Shown here: positions 22,291 through 35,094 of the stretch, piece after piece
Layout of the letters: every line of letters begins with the position of its first letter
Numbering within the stretch: the stretch's first letter is position 1
Program-made: the position numbers and the translations under genes
Notes under the pieces: model-generated
The model's input: only the letters and a program-made list of their open reading frames with translations
The model's database searches: none
What the model was told of the DNA's origin: nothing
NCBI GenBank assembly: GCA_026413225.1
Contig: CM048591.1
Span: 77,850,009 to 77,914,008 of the forward strand
DNA: 64,000 bases
Direction: 5' to 3'
Source: Otis tarda
Lineage: Eukaryota > Chordata > Aves > Otidiformes > Otididae

Positions 22291-24570
22291 TTTTTTTTTC
22301 TCCCCCCCCTTTTTTTTTTTTTTTTTTTCGGTGCTTGCGGTTTGGAGCTGATCAAGTTGTAAATTTTCCGCCTGAGGTTTTCAGCGCCTCCTAGTTACAG
22401 CCTAACACCTATTGAGAGAGACTCCACAGAGATCCCACGGCACCAAATCCGAACGATCCCATCCGAAAAAAAAAAAAAACCCACCCCAAAAAAAAAAAAC
22501 AACCCAGTGAAGTTTACCAATCAGGCCCCTCCAACTACTTCGAATTCATCCCACCGAGAAAGAAGCTGCCACGTTTTTGAGGAAAAAAAAAAAAAAAAAG
22601 AGTTAAAATGAGCAATTCGGCACCATCCCCATCCCGCCTTGTCTGAGAGGCAGCGCCTGGTGATTCAATAGTAAAACACTCTTTACCATTATTTTTCCCT
22701 TTCTCACAGGCCGTTTTCCTCAAGGTACAGCAGGAGTGATGCAAATGGCAAGAAGCCTCCGAATTCCACTAATAACGGTAAAAAACCAGCAGCGGCAGCG
22801 CTGGCGATGGCACCGCAGACCGACGGTCCGAAGCCTGATTCGCTCTTTGTCGGTTTTATCTCCCAGAATTAACTTTTTTTTTTTTTTTTAACATCTCTCC
22901 CTAAATAAGGTCGTTTCTTCCCCACAAAACTGGCGTTTACTCTTTAAATTACCGGGATTGCCAGGGAGATCTGACAGGGCGAGTAGGGAATTTGGGAAAT
23001 ATCCCCTCCACTCTTCAGCGGTATCAACCCTTACCTCGTGAGTCCGCACTCGCCTGGGAGGCGGGGGGGAATAAAAAAAAATCAAAACCACAGAGAGTGC
23101 CTAAAAAAGATCAAAGGCCCGCTTTCCGTTTGGCAGCACCCGTGCTTTGAGGGCGTTTTTTTTCCCCGGGGTTAATGGCAGTGACACGCGGGATAATTCC
23201 GCGGGAGGTGTGGGCACCCCCGCTGGAAACAGACCCGGGAAGCCTTTTATTCCCGCGGCACCGAATGCAAATCCGCGGAATTTTCCCCCGTGGGCGGGTG
23301 CCACTGAGGCCTGAGGGAACTCGTTCGGACACGCGTGGGTGTGACAGAGTCCCCTCACCCCCTTACCTCCCACGGCAACCCCCCGCCCTCCCACGGAGCA
23401 GCGCTCCCTCCCCTCTCGGCCGCGTCGCTTCCCGTGTTTTTTTTTTTTTTTTTTCCGCGAGTGGCAGCGCGAGTGCGGAGCCGGCTGCGGCGGAGTGGGC
23501 GACCGGGCGCGTGGGGTGTCCGCGCGTGGGCGAGCGCCCCCTGGGTCCCGCTGCGGGAACCGGCCCGGCCGCGGAACCGGCCGCTGGCGCGGAGCGGAGG
23601 CCGGAGGAGGCTCGGGGGGGAATCCGCGATGGGCTGCAGACGGGACCGCTCCGCGCTTTGTCCTTCATCTGTTCGCCCCTTCGGGATAACCTATTTCTGC
23701 ATCTTTTTTTTTTTTTTAATAATTAATTCTGCGCGAACAAGCTCCGCGCGGTGCAGGTTTGGGCGCGGGGTGGGGGCGAGTGGCACCCACCTGGCTGCTC
23801 AACCCCTCCGGGCTCGCCATCCCAGCTCCTGCCTGCCTGAAAAGGAAAAAAAAAAAAAAAAAAAAAAAAAAGTGCAAACCAAAAAAGAGAAAGATTAGAC
23901 AAACAAAATATTTTCTTGGTGTTACAAGGAGCCACGGAGCGATGGGGGTGAGCGTTTTGTCCCGGGAACATTAAATGTCACCTGATCGCAGCATCCGTGC
24001 CCCGGGTGAAACTTAGGAACTGAAAATGCCCTTATCTGCAAACAAACAAACAAATAGGCGAGCAAACTTTGCGGGGATTCGGGTTTCTCCTCTAGGAGGG
24101 AGCGGAACAAAGGCGGGGGGTGTGTTAAATGACCGCCGCAGCTCCTGTCCCGTCAAGGGTCACCTTCTATTTCTGAGGCTTGTAGGGATCCGGGGCGGGG
24201 GGGGGATAAAATAAAATAAAATAAAAAATCCGCTTCTACGTCGTGTTCGAGTGATTCCTGCAGAGAAACAAACCCAGGGGAATGGTCCCGCAAGCATCTC
24301 TAAGGCAGAGGGGTCACCCCAAACCCCTCGACCCCACTGCTGCCCGGGGAGAAAACGGGCAGCACCAGTGATGGGTGTAAAAATACCTTTAGGTTCCAGT
24401 CCCCTTGAATTTTTACTCGATTATTTCGAAATTTTCAATCACGTACAGATATTTCCTAACAGAAAACCATGCCGTTTTCTCTCATGCAGTATTGCTTTTG
24501 TTGTTTGGGGGGTTTAATAACTTATTGATTCGTGTTGTGCCTACATCAGCGTGCTAACATGTTACTACAG
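22291..24570. other. Intergenic, homopolymer-rich, CpG-rich centre
   Basis: T-runs at 22311-22329 and 22870-22889, and A-runs at 22466-22478 and 22583-22598. A CpG-rich block lies at 23180-23690, with long overlapping open frames on both strands that I attribute to GC content. An A-run of about 27 lies at 23845-23871. An AAAAT repeat is near 24207-24228. No gene recognised. Confidence 0.45.
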
Positions 24571-25175
24571 GTCTCTAGCTTCTTTTTTTTTTCCTTTCCT
24601 TCCTTTCTTCCGTCCTTCTTTCCTTCCTACCTTCTTTCTTTTTCTCTTTCTCTCTTTCCCTTTTTCTCTTTCTTGCTTGTGTTTCTCCATTTTTCTTTAT
24701 TTTTTCTTTCCCTCTGTCTCTTTTTCTCTCTTCTCTTTCTTTTTTTTTTCTTTCTTCTTCCTTTCTCTCGGCTTATCTTTCCCTCCCTGCTTTCCTCTTT
24801 CTCTTTCTTTTTCTTTCTTTCCTTCCTTCCTTTTCTTCTTTTTTTTTCTTTTCTTTTCTTCTTTTCTTCTTTCCTTCTTTCCTTCGTTTTTACTTCTTTC
24901 CTTTTCCCCTCTTTCCCTCTTTCTTTCTTTTTCCTTCTTTCTCTCTCTTTCCTTCTTTTCTTCTTTCCTTCTTTTCTTCTTTTCTTCTTTTCTTCTTTCT
25001 TTTCTTCTTTCTTTCTTTTCTTTCTTTCTTTCTTTTCTTCTTTCCCTCTTTCTTTTTTTTCCTTCTTTATTTCCTTCTCTCTCTCTTTTTCTCTTTCTCT
25101 GCTTCTCTCCTTCCTTCTCTCTCCCCCTTTCTCCCTTTCCCCCTGTCTCCTTTCTCTCTCTCCTTCCCCGTCTCC
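24571..25175. repeat. Polypyrimidine (TTTC/TTCC) tract, about 600 bp
   Basis: Nearly uninterrupted T and C on the plus strand, with units such as TTTC, CTTCC, TTCTT and TCTCT. Opposed open frames of 200-300 codons (Phe/Ser/Leu-rich on plus, Lys/Arg/Glu-rich on minus) are artefacts of this composition. Such homopurine-homopyrimidine DNA with mirror symmetry can form triplex structures. Confidence 0.95.
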
Positions 25176-25664
25176 CGACTCGTGCTCTCGGACATGCAGA
25201 CCCCCTCCGACGGGACACACTGAGCCCCGGGGGTCTCGTGGCCAGCAGGTTCACCCAACTTCTCACTCACTTCCCAGCGTTCTTAAAACGGGAATTTATC
25301 ACCGAAAAAAAGCGGAGGTTCCTGCCCCCTCCCTGCGGCGGCCCCTGCGCGCCACGCGTGATGAAATCAGCGCTGCGATAATTGCAGCATCGGGATATTC
25401 CTCCGGGTCGCGATACCCAGCCCCACCGCAAGCCGGGTGAGGGGTCTCCGTGCGCAGCCCACCACCCGCTGGACGGGACGGGGAGTGGGTGACACCGGTC
25501 AGCCCCCGCCCCCCCCGACCCCCTTGTGTCCCCCTCTATCCCCACACTGGCAGCATCCGGGGCGTGGGGCTCGCACCCCTGGTGGGGTTGGGGGTCCGAG
25601 GGGTCCTGCCGCACCTCCCAGCCGAGGCTGGCTTAAACTCGAAACCTGCTCCCAGACATCGAGC
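25176..25664. other. GC-rich intergenic sequence
   Basis: CpG-containing, C-rich, no gene recognised. It directly follows the polypyrimidine tract. Confidence 0.45.
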
Positions 25665-25870
25665 CCAGCTGTTTAATTTAACATTGATTTATTGCTTTTA
25701 AAAGTAAATTTACACACACGTCAGCAGCACTCCGTTTTGTTTCCCCAGACCCAGAGATTTATTTTCTACTTAGCGCTTGTCTGACAAAACAATGTCCTTT
25801 AACTTTATTACGCATCGATGAGGAAATCTGTCTCATTTTCAGTCGGATTTATCACTCCGCTACTTGCAGA
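25665..25870. promoter_or_regulatory. Clean AT-rich island (candidate conserved element)
   Basis: About 200 bp without runs. Includes AACATTGATTTATTG, an ACAATG SOX-like word and ATCGAT within TTACGCATCGATGAGG. A regulatory role is inferred. Confidence 0.35.
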
Positions 25871-26689
25871 GACTTTTTTTTTTTTTTCCCCGCGGTTGTA
25901 GCGGAGGCTGAGGTCAGAAAAATCCCCCAAAAAACGGAGCCCTGGAAGGTGGAAGCGGCAAGCTGATGCTGTTATCGGCCAGAAAAATAATTTTAAATCA
26001 TTTTAACTCCGAGCACGCGGATGGTTTGGGTGGGTTTTGTTTGATTTTTTTTTGTTGTTGTTAAGGGGGTGAGGACCAGGTCTTCCTTAATTTTCAGGAG
26101 TGGGGGGGTCTCTGCTGTCTGGTGAAACCGGTCTATAATTATTGGAGAAACACGGGGTTATCCGCGCTGCTGCGCTACCTCTGCGCGGTGAACTCCCCAC
26201 CACCAAACCTGTCTGATGGCCCAACCCGGGGGAATTAGGCTGCGCTTTGAGGCAGCTTTTACGGTGCATTTCATCTGCGTTTTTGGTTTTCTTTAGTTCT
26301 CATTAAAAGGCCACTTTCTTCTCCTCGCGGATACAGTGTCTTTGTGTCCTTCATTTCACACTCTCGGGGGGGAAAGAAAAAAAAGTTCTCACATCTTGAG
26401 GCGGGGCAAAAATTATATATATATATATACACATATTAAGCAACGAGCTGTATTCCTTATTTTCCTCCCCTCTCCCCTACCCTTAGTGCTAACATTTTAT
26501 TTTAAAGCAGGGCTTGTTCGTACCAACGAAAGGTCCTTCAGTAAGAGTGCGGACGAAGGGATACTGGGATACTCCAGCCGTACTGAGAAGGTGAAATAAG
26601 AGATGGACACAGTGTGAACAAATGTCTCTCTCCTTTTTTTTTCTTTCTCTTTTTTTTTTTTTTTTTTTGTTTTTGGCGTGTGTGTTCCA
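25871..26689. other. Intergenic sequence, no gene seen
   Basis: Mixed composition, with a TA dinucleotide run at 26414-26430 and a pyrimidine/T-rich tract at 26630-26670. Confidence 0.45.
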
Positions 26690-26970
26690 GGCTTGGTCTC
26701 ACAAACTGAAACCTCAGAGAGGCATCTAATAATCACTTTAGAGATGTTCAAATGAGGACATTCTCTCTTTTCTAGCAAGAAGTAAAGATGTGACAGGTTT
26801 TGTTATCGGGGGTATAGTGAGAGCTTTGTAAGATATTCCCTTTCTTTCCCCATAAATACACCATCTTTAAATAAAGACCCCCTGTCTTAAAGCGTGACTC
26901 TCCCCGCTGGCTCTGTCCACTTTATGTCCGGGGTGTCCACATAAATCCAAATTTCATGTCACTTAACATA
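26690..26970. promoter_or_regulatory. Clean island (candidate conserved element)
   Basis: About 280 bp without runs between T-rich tracts. Contains CTAATAATCAC, GATGTGACAGG and CCATAAATACACC words. No open frame of note. Regulatory function is inferred only. Confidence 0.35.
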
Positions 26971-28194
26971 TTTTAATTTTTTTTTCTTTTTTTTTTTTTT
27001 AATCAGCCCAGACAGGGCTAGGGCCCGAGGCGGGCAGGGTTGGTGTGGTTTGTGGGATATTTGTTTTCCCTCCCCAGAAATTGTACATGGCTTTTCCCTG
27101 CTGACCCCCAAAGCCCCCATTTCCCTGGACTGGCCTCGGTGGCAGAGAAAACAAACCACCCCACCGAAGTGAACGGCAGGGCAGGGGGGCTATGCGGAAC
27201 GCTGGAAAGCCCCCTGCCCGTCTTAGCAGCGGTTTTCTGGTCAGCCTTTGCGGAGGAAATGGAAAAAAAAAAAAAAGAAAAAAAAAAAGGAAAAAGAAAA
27301 AAGAAAAAGAAAAAAAGGGGGAGAGGGGGGAGAAAAAAAAGAAAAAAGCATCCTGTCACTCATGAAGGGGCAGTTTCTTTAACCTCTCCCCTCCACGCCC
27401 ACGGGGCAGGCTGGGGGCTCTGCCCCCCACGCACAGGGACACGTCCCTGTGCCGCCCTCCCCCGCCCCCCGCATCCTCCCATCCCCTGCACCCCTGTTTT
27501 TGCGAGGCAGGGTACGGTAGGCCCCAGGCTTTGGGAGGTGGCAAGGGGGATCCTCCCCCGGGCTCCACATCTTGGAGGGGGATAAAGTGGGGCTGGGATT
27601 TGGTGTCGTCCCCCATCTCCCGTGCCCTGGCCTGAAGCCTGGGCCACCCCACGTGGGCTCAGCCCCGAGGTGCAGCTACAGCTCCGGGGGTTCCCCCCAC
27701 ACCATCTCCCCTTCCCGCAGTCCCCAGACTCAATAGGGTTTGGTATATCAATTCTGGTGGGGCAAGGTGGGGGGAGCATCGCCGACCCCTTTTTCTGGGA
27801 GGGGTGGGGAAGCAACCCAGGGTCATGTTGGACGCAGAGAGCATCTGCCAAACGCTCCTGCGGGAAAGGGTCCGGCTTTTTTTTTTTTAATGGCAGAAAC
27901 GGTATAAAGGCACGGGGTGGTCGCAGATCCCGACCACCCTCCCCTCCCCAAACAAAGGAGGAAGCTTTGATGCAGCATCCCGGGTGCGAGCGGTGCCGGG
28001 AAGCATCACCCCGGTCCCGGGGACAAAGGTGGGAGAGGACGAAGGAGGAGGAGGAAGAAGGAGGAGGAGGAGGGAGCTGGGTGGCACCTCCCGGGCATCT
28101 GCTCCGACGGGGATGAGGGGAGGACGCAGGTAAATAAAATCCGAGTTGGAGGGCATGCTAAAGACAGCGTCCGGAGCCGTGCCTCTGCACAGTT
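26971..28194. other. Intergenic, A-rich tract then GC-rich sequence
   Basis: T-run near 26980-27000, purine-rich tract at 27255-27350, GC-rich with C-runs at 27370-27720, and a GAGGAG tract at 28030-28075. Overlapping open frames here carry no protein signature. Confidence 0.45.
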
Positions 28195-28620
28195 CCGCCT
28201 TGACGTGCAATTAAATCACAGCAAATTCCTCCTTAAATAATATCGTCGGGAATCCTTCTTTAAGATTCCAGGATGTCTGAGGTTAAGTAGCTTTTAAAAC
28301 GTCAGCTCTAAATGGCTTATGCAATGAATAGCTACCTTCAAATCCTAAAACCATTATAAATACGCTATACATATGGATGCCAGTTTATCTCTACATATTT
28401 CTTTTTAAAACGAGGGAGGCATTCATAAAAAGCTACTTGCGACACTTTATTTTAGGAAAGCAGATGTTAATTTTTTCCACGTATCATTTTATGACCGAGT
28501 ACATGTGTAACATTGGAAAGCATCCAGAGCGCCTCTATTATTTGCTAAATGGCTGTTAGCTGAGGCGAATTACTCCCGGCATAACCAAGGTGCAGGTTAT
28601 ATCAATAAAATAAACATCTG
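28195..28620. promoter_or_regulatory. Large clean AT-rich island (strong candidate enhancer)
   Basis: About 425 bp with no homopolymer, flanked by GAGGAG and poly-A tracts. It holds several CDX/HOX-type words (CATAAA, TTTTATG), AATTAAATC and TTAAATAATAT. Internal ATGs give no convincing coding frame. The size and sharp boundaries fit a conserved non-coding element; conservation was not tested. Confidence 0.5.
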
Positions 28621-29820
28621 CGATTTTAGCAGGAGAGGAGGAAAAAAAAAATTAAGAGTTCCTATGAAAGTGGGGAAAGGGGATTGTGTAAGGGAGAACA
28701 CACCTGCAAAAAAAAAGTAAAATTGTGGGTGTTCGCACAGACCCGCCAAAAGCAGGCTCTCTGCTGCAGAGAGAAAAGGGGGTGGCAAAACTCCTCCGGA
28801 AAAAAAAAAAAAAAAAAGAAAAAAGAAAAAAAAAAGAAAGAAAAAGAAAACAAACGCGAAATGGGCTGTAGTTTTTCTGCACGACCGGCTCACACTCCCC
28901 GGGCTCGGGATGAAAAGCCCTGGGATATTTTCTAGGCTCTCTCCCTCACAGCAGAGCGCTTGGGATGAACCAGCCGCAGCTCCCTCCTGTCAATGTGGAA
29001 GAATTCCCAGAGACTTCAAGGGGTGGGGTTTTTTTTTTTTGTTTATTTTTGGGGGTTCTTTTTAACGTTTGTTTTTCCCCCCTTTTCCAGAGAGATGTCC
29101 GTGGTTTTGAGGAGTTTTACGAGGGGCTTGAGCACATAAGAGGAGCAAGGCGTGATGAGCTGGCGCAACAATTAAACCACACGCGATATTTATTGCCCTG
29201 CCACGTTTCTACCGGGAGGGCGAGTGTGCTCGGCTGAGGTTTAACAAATAGGAGTGTTATTGATCAAAAATAATGAATAAATATGCCTGTGTATTATTTA
29301 TCTGGGCACGCATGTATAGAGGCAGGCGGGAGCATCTCATTACTGAGGATGAGGATGAGCTGCCTCCTGCCTTTCACTCAGCCCTGCCCTCTGCCAAGGG
29401 CCCTCGGAGGAGGGCTTGGGTTTGTTTATTTATTTTTTTTTTAAAACATAAAATGCTGCGAATATGAAAAAAAAAAATAGGCCACCAATAAAATTGATCT
29501 CAGCATGGAGCATAATTGTAACAAAATGCTGCTGAGTAAAAAACCGAGGAGCTCGCTGGCTGGGGCAGCCTCATCGCGAACCATCTGGTGGGTATTAAAA
29601 GCGGTGCTGTAAATATTGCTGGGGGGGGAAGAAAAAAAAAAAAAAAGCTTACCGGCTCCTATAGGGGCGGGGGGGCCTGCGAGCCTCCCGTGAGTGGGGG
29701 TACGGTGGAGAAAGGGGGTCCCGGCCCGAAGCTGTGCGCAGCTCGGCTGGGGAGGGGGCGGGAGGGAGAGGGGAAGGCCCCCTTTTCCCCGTCCCGCTCC
29801 CTGTGACGACTGTGGGGTAC
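28621..29820. other. Intergenic sequence with A-runs
   Basis: A/G-rich tract at 28800-28850 and T-run at 29030. Cleaner AT-rich sequence at 29225-29560 could hold small elements. GC-rich from 29660. No gene seen. Confidence 0.45.
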
Positions 29821-29828
29821 GCAACCGC

Positions 29829-29836
29829 TGACGTCA
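29829..29836. promoter_or_regulatory. Perfect CRE palindrome
   Basis: TGACGTCA in GC-rich sequence, with a TGACGAC word about 25 bp upstream. A CREB/ATF site by consensus; context unknown. Confidence 0.4.
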
Positions 29837-29904
29837 CTTCGCATCAGGGCCGGCGAGCAAACGTGACCCAGGCAGGAGCTCATCTGTTTCTCATCACTTG
29901 GGAA

Positions 29905-30090
29905 GTTTGCCTCCCTCCCTCCTTCCCTCTGCCTTTTTACTTTTTTTCCTCCCTTCTCCCCCCCCTTTTTTCCCCTGCTTCTTCCTTCCTTTTCTTCCTT
30001 CTTTCTATCTTTTTTTTTCCCTTCCTTTTTTTTTTTTAATTCTTATTGGTTTTTTCCTTCCTTTTTTTTTTTTCTTCTTTTTTTTCCCCC
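29905..30090. repeat. Polypyrimidine tract
   Basis: T/C-rich low-complexity sequence (TTCC, CTTCT and long T-runs). Opposed open frames are artefacts. Confidence 0.85.
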
Positions 30091-31461
30091 CACATAAATA
30101 TGCCGGGGCAGGCCCCGTCCCCAGCCGCATCCCCAGCCGCTCCCTTCCGGGACTCCCCACGGTGAAGGGCCGGGACCTCAGTGCCCAACTCGCAGGCGAG
30201 AGTGTCCCGGTCCGCCCCCCTCCACTCCTCTCCCCACACCCCCTGCCCCATCCCACTCCTCTCCCTAATTCCCACGCCATTGTTCACATTCGCAAGCCAA
30301 CCCGGGCCACCGACCCAGGGCCCGGCAGCCCCCGGCCCCTGCATTGTGCTGAGGGTCACTTACTCTTTTCTGGGAGTTGGGCTCCGCTCCTTAAATCTCT
30401 CCTCTTCTCTGCTCCTCCCGGGCTGACGCGATGTCCCCACGCACCCGCGGCTCATCTTCATCAACCTGCTGCTAATGACGGCCCGGTGCAACCCGCACAG
30501 AAATAAGAACTCTCTCTTTCCGCCTTTTTTTTTACCGCCCCCCTTTTTTTTTTCTCTCTCTTTTTTTTTTTTTCTCTCCAGGCTGCATTCCCCTCTGACC
30601 GCTGCCGCCTTTAATTATGGGAGCTATATTTCTTCCCTGGGACTCATTCTTGGGGATTTTTTTTTTTTTTTTTTTAGGTGGAAAGGCGTTTCAGCGGAGT
30701 TTTTTTTTTTTTTTTTTTGCGCAGGGACCAGTGCCCTATATCCAGAGGCTTTGAGTGAAGTGCAGATTGAGACATATCGGGTTCCCTATAAAAGGATCAT
30801 TTCTTGTGGGAGGTTGGACACGAAGTTTGGACTCGTGACTTGCATTCCTGAGAGACATGCATATTTTAAAACAACAAAGCAAGCTCGGAAGAAGGCTTAG
30901 AGGAGGGGAGAGGGGAAGGGGGGGGGGAGAAAAGAAAAAACTTGGAAAGAAGTTACTAAGTGACAAACATCTGTCAACACGGACCAATTTGTATGGCTCT
31001 CTGGGGAAAAAAAAAAAAAAAAGAAAAAAGAAAAAAAGTACCTGACTAGTTTTATTTATCACTTTAAGGAGCCGCAGCTACTTTGCTGGAAGTTTGTGCG
31101 GCTCCTCAGCCGCTCGGAAATGCGGTTTGGCTCAAAACTGGGAGTTTAAAGCACTTTTCTGGCCTGCGGGTTGAAGTCCAAGCTCCTGCTTCACCGGTTC
31201 TTTGTGCCGAGCAGGTGAAGGGTATGTCACCCACTAAAAAAAATAAATAACCCTGCGTGGGGACAGAGCGAACGAGGGGGACTCCTGTATCCGTGAAGAG
31301 AAGACACCGGCGCGCTCGGTCCCGCAGGGCAAAGAATATTTCTGGAAAAATGAAGAAATTGGGTGAAAAGGGGTCTTGGTGCTGACCCTGAGGGGCGTGG
31401 GGGTGCTGAGGGCTGAAGGGAGCCCCCCTCTTTTCTATACTCCAAGGGGAAGAGAGGGAAA

Positions 31462-31498
<37 letters not shown>

Positions 31499-32784
31499 AT
31501 AAAAATAAGGTGGTGGGGGGTGCGGGCAGGGGTGCGGGCAAGGGGTCTGGACTGCCGGCGGGGTTTCGGTTTTGGGGTTTTTTTTTGGACGAAAGGAGGA
31601 GGCCTGGGTTGTGAGCTGGGTATCTCTGAGGGTTGTTCAGGGCAGGACCCTCGTCGGGAGGGATGGGGCCCGGGCCGCCGCCGGGTACGCACGGGCGACA
31701 CGGACACGCGTGGTCTCTGACACCCACACTCGCATCTCACTCCTGGCCTGCATTTTATTTAAGTGCCCGAGGGATGGGTACGACGTTATATACGGCAAGT
31801 GCCTTCCTAAATCCACACAAAAGGAGCGATTACAGCCACCGGCCCTTTTCCTCTTTTTTTTTTTTTTAATTTATTTTTTTTTTTTAAAACAACTGGGGAT
31901 GTAGTTTTGGATTTGATCCCACTGCTTTAAGCCTGATGGAGGGTTGCGCAGACAAGGAGATGTATATACACTATTATACAGCCATCACCGAGATTGCTAA
32001 CAGCGAGTCTCTTGTCAGCCAGACGGTCCTGCTTTGAAACACTATTCACATTATCCCGATTTTTTTTTTTTTTTCAAAATTGGGGGTAAGGGAAGGGAGG
32101 GGAGATACAATTTCCCGCTGTCCCTTTTGTTAATTGTTTTCTTTCCTCGCAATTGCGTTTGCAACCCGGCCGGGCCCGTTCCACCTAAGTGCCTTTGTAT
32201 TTCTAGTGGAAGCCACGTGGGGCTGGGGGAAGAGACCCTGACATCCCCCTCACTCAAGCCTTCATCCCACCACCACCACCTCCCTCTGCACGCGGATCCT
32301 TCCACCCCGCCGACCACGGAAACGGGACCGGAGAGTCCAACCTGGGCCCCAAAAGTGGCGGTGGGGAGGGGTGAGGGTGGTCTCAGACTCTTCCCCACAA
32401 ATCTCCTTTTATTTTTCAGGTGGCTGCACCTTGCGGGCATGGAGAAAAGTCCGGATGGGATGCTTCTACTTAAAAAAAAAAAAAAAAAAAAAGAAGAAGA
32501 AGAAGAGAGGGCTTGGTGGGGGTCTACCCCAAATCGCTGTCAGAGAGGCCTGAGGAGAAAGCAGAAGGGAAGGTCAGGGGCTGCGGTGAGGGAGTCACGG
32601 TGGGCAGCGGTCGCTTTCCCCATCTTTATGGTTTCAGCCCCCTTTCCCGGTTATTTTGCTCGGAAGGTGATCAGTGGGGAGAAGGGGCAGGTGCTGCAAT
32701 ATTTAAGGGGGAGTTGAAACCCAGAGCCTTCGATGAATGAAGAAGGAGCTGGGGTGGGTGGGGGGAAAAAAAAAAGTTGGAAAA
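30091..32784. other. Intergenic, GC-rich then homopolymer-rich
   Basis: GC-rich at 30100-30350, T-runs at 30530-30720, G/A tract at 30900-30960, A-rich tract at 31005-31040, TA dinucleotide repeat at 31467-31492, T-runs at 31853-31886 and an A-run at 32472-32492. Short clean pieces lie at 31045-31220 and 31900-32060. No gene recognised. Confidence 0.45.
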
Positions 32785-33065
32785 TGGATTCGCTGACAAG
32801 TAAGGATAATAAATGAGAGGCGCTTTCAGATAGATATCTCAGACGTGAAATTGCACCCAGCTGGTTGTGTAAGCAAACAAATAGTTTCATGTTAGGGACT
32901 CTCGACTTGTGGCTTGATGAATAGAACACGACAGAAGTAAATGGCTCTTTAACTCATTTAGGAATAAAACTCTTTGGCTTCCTAAGTAAAAAGACCTGGT
33001 GACGCCATGGGTCCTGAGCAACCACTTTAACAAGAGTTTTATTAGTTTCCACTTGCGCTCTAGGA
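32785..33065. promoter_or_regulatory. Clean island (candidate conserved element)
   Basis: About 280 bp without runs, between an A-run and a pyrimidine tract. Contains GATAATAAATGAG, CAGATAGATATCT and TTGTGTAAGCAAAC (forkhead-like) words. Role inferred. Confidence 0.35.
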
Positions 33066-35094
33066 TCTCCCCCTTCGCTCACCTCACACCTCTGTTTTTT
33101 CCTTTCTTTTTTCCTTTTTTTTTTTTTACCTTTCTCCCCCTTAATTCCTTTCTTCTTTCGTTCCTTCCTTCTTTCTTTCCTTCCTTCCCCTTTTCTCCGT
33201 CTTAGAAAAAAAAAAAAAATCATTTTCCTCTCGAAAACTCCTTCCCATAGGAGGAATCCCCCACGGGAAACTCGTCAGGTTTGCGAGATACCCGGGGAAA
33301 CGGACTAGGGGTCTGCCCCCGGCAGCCGAGAGTTGTGGGTCCTGGATTGTATTTGTTTGTCATTCTCACCGCGCTCCGAAATCACTGCAGAACACCCATC
33401 CTTAGCTGCTCTGACCCGCTGGGGATTAAAAAGGGAAGAGTGTCTATAAAATAAAATAATAATAATAAAAAAAGACCTCACCTCAAAGTCAGTGGCTGTG
33501 AAGCCAATTAGGAAAGGAGCCTTTTAAAACAAATACATGGAAACTTTTGGTGGAGGTCACCCCGTTTGTGAAGTTAGCCCCAAGATGTAAAGAAAAGGGG
33601 AGAAAAGTGGGGAAGGGCGGGGGGACCGGTTCCCGCCTCTCCCAGTAACGCGGAGGGCAGGCAGGATGAAGGTACGAGTCTAAGGGGGGGGGGGGGAAGT
33701 GAAAAGGGAATAAAACCGCAAATTCAGTGTTCCAGGACTTAAAAAACGAACCCTTTGGGTTGTCATGATGCCCCAGGAAAGCGAGGGGAGTGTGACGGCG
33801 CTGGGGTCACCCCCTTCCACCCTCCCATCCCTCCGTCCGGGCCAGCCGGGACCACCGACCCCACCAGCCCTACCCTAGCATCCCTTGGACAGGGGTCGCT
33901 TCTGCTGCCTGTGGGGAAGGGGGTGCCTGGCTGCCATACCCCACAGCTGATTTGAAAAATAAAATAATTTTTTAAAAGTTAAAAAAAAAAATAATAATAA
34001 TCCGGAGGGTCTACCGAGCCCTTTCCGTCGGACAAAACGACGTTTCTCTCTTGGTGCGGGGACCCAAACCGCTCCCTGGGCGCGAGGCGAGGCGGAATTC
34101 ACTTTTTCTCTCATGACTTCTGCTGCCTCGCGCAGTGACCCCGAGACAGAGCTTTCCACGCGAGACCTCGCCCCCTGCCAGCCTCCCCCCTCCTCCACGC
34201 AACCTGGCAGGGAAAAGAGCCCTTTGGCATCCGGACTTCTGGCTCCTCGCCCTCTCCCCTGTAGGTGAAGGTGGGGGGTGGTCACGGTTTGGGGTGGCTC
34301 CTCCCCCCCCCTTCCCCTCGCGGGGCAGCCGGAGAAGGTATGGGAGGTGGGGGGGGGGGGCGCGGCACGACCCCCGCCCCTGCGCTGCCCCTGTCGCAGT
34401 CAGCAATGCTCCCCCACCCCCCAGCTGGGCTTCAACCTACCACTTAGCCACGTTTCCAAATATTTATTCCACTGAATATACAGAAAAAAAAGGCCTAATT
34501 GGGCCGTGGGAGGAGGAGAGCTAGTTAGCAGGGGGCCAAGAGGTGGGGGGACCCCTTTGTACCTGCCGTGCCCCGAGACAGTCCCCTGCTCGGGGTGGGA
34601 GGGTCGCCCCCACCTCAAATCCCACCAATTTTCCCCCTTCCCCTCCTTTGAAGAGGCCGGTGGGTGCAGAGGGGTCGCAGCAGGGAGGGATGGAGGGGTG
34701 GAGGTGGGGCTGCCCTGCTAAGCCCCCCCTTCCTCTCTGAGGAGCTCGAGGGGCAGCAGAGACCCCGGGGGCGGTGCCCGGACCCCGGGTGACAACAAGG
34801 CAGAAGAAATGTATCTGGAGTTGGTTTTAAAGCAGTGTATTTTAAGTGACGGACAAGCCAGCAGAAACTTGCGGAGTGACCCCAGCCCCTCTCCACATTC
34901 ACAAATTATTATTATTTTTCCATTTCTTTTCTTTTTTTTTTTTTTTTTCTGTCCCAGCAAACAGCGCGTCTCACACAATATTTTCAGCCGCCGTGTGAAT
35001 GCCTGAGAGGCTGGAGGGTGGCAAAGGGGAAAAAAAAAAAAAAAATCCAGCGACACAACCAACGCGGACTGGGTAGGTAACACTTCAGAACACG
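33066..35094. other. Intergenic, low-complexity and GC-rich
   Basis: Pyrimidine tract at 33090-33200, G-run at 33686-33697, AT-rich run at 33955-34000, and C- and G-runs at 34265-34430. A small clean piece at 34430-34500 contains TCCAAATATTTATTCC. T-run at 34930-34950 and A-run near 35030-35045. No gene seen. Confidence 0.45.

Noticed and set aside
24532..25440. 302-residue open frame and opposed 197-residue frame
   Set aside because: Translation of a simple polypyrimidine tract; Phe/Ser/Leu on one strand and Lys/Arg/Glu on the other, no domain.
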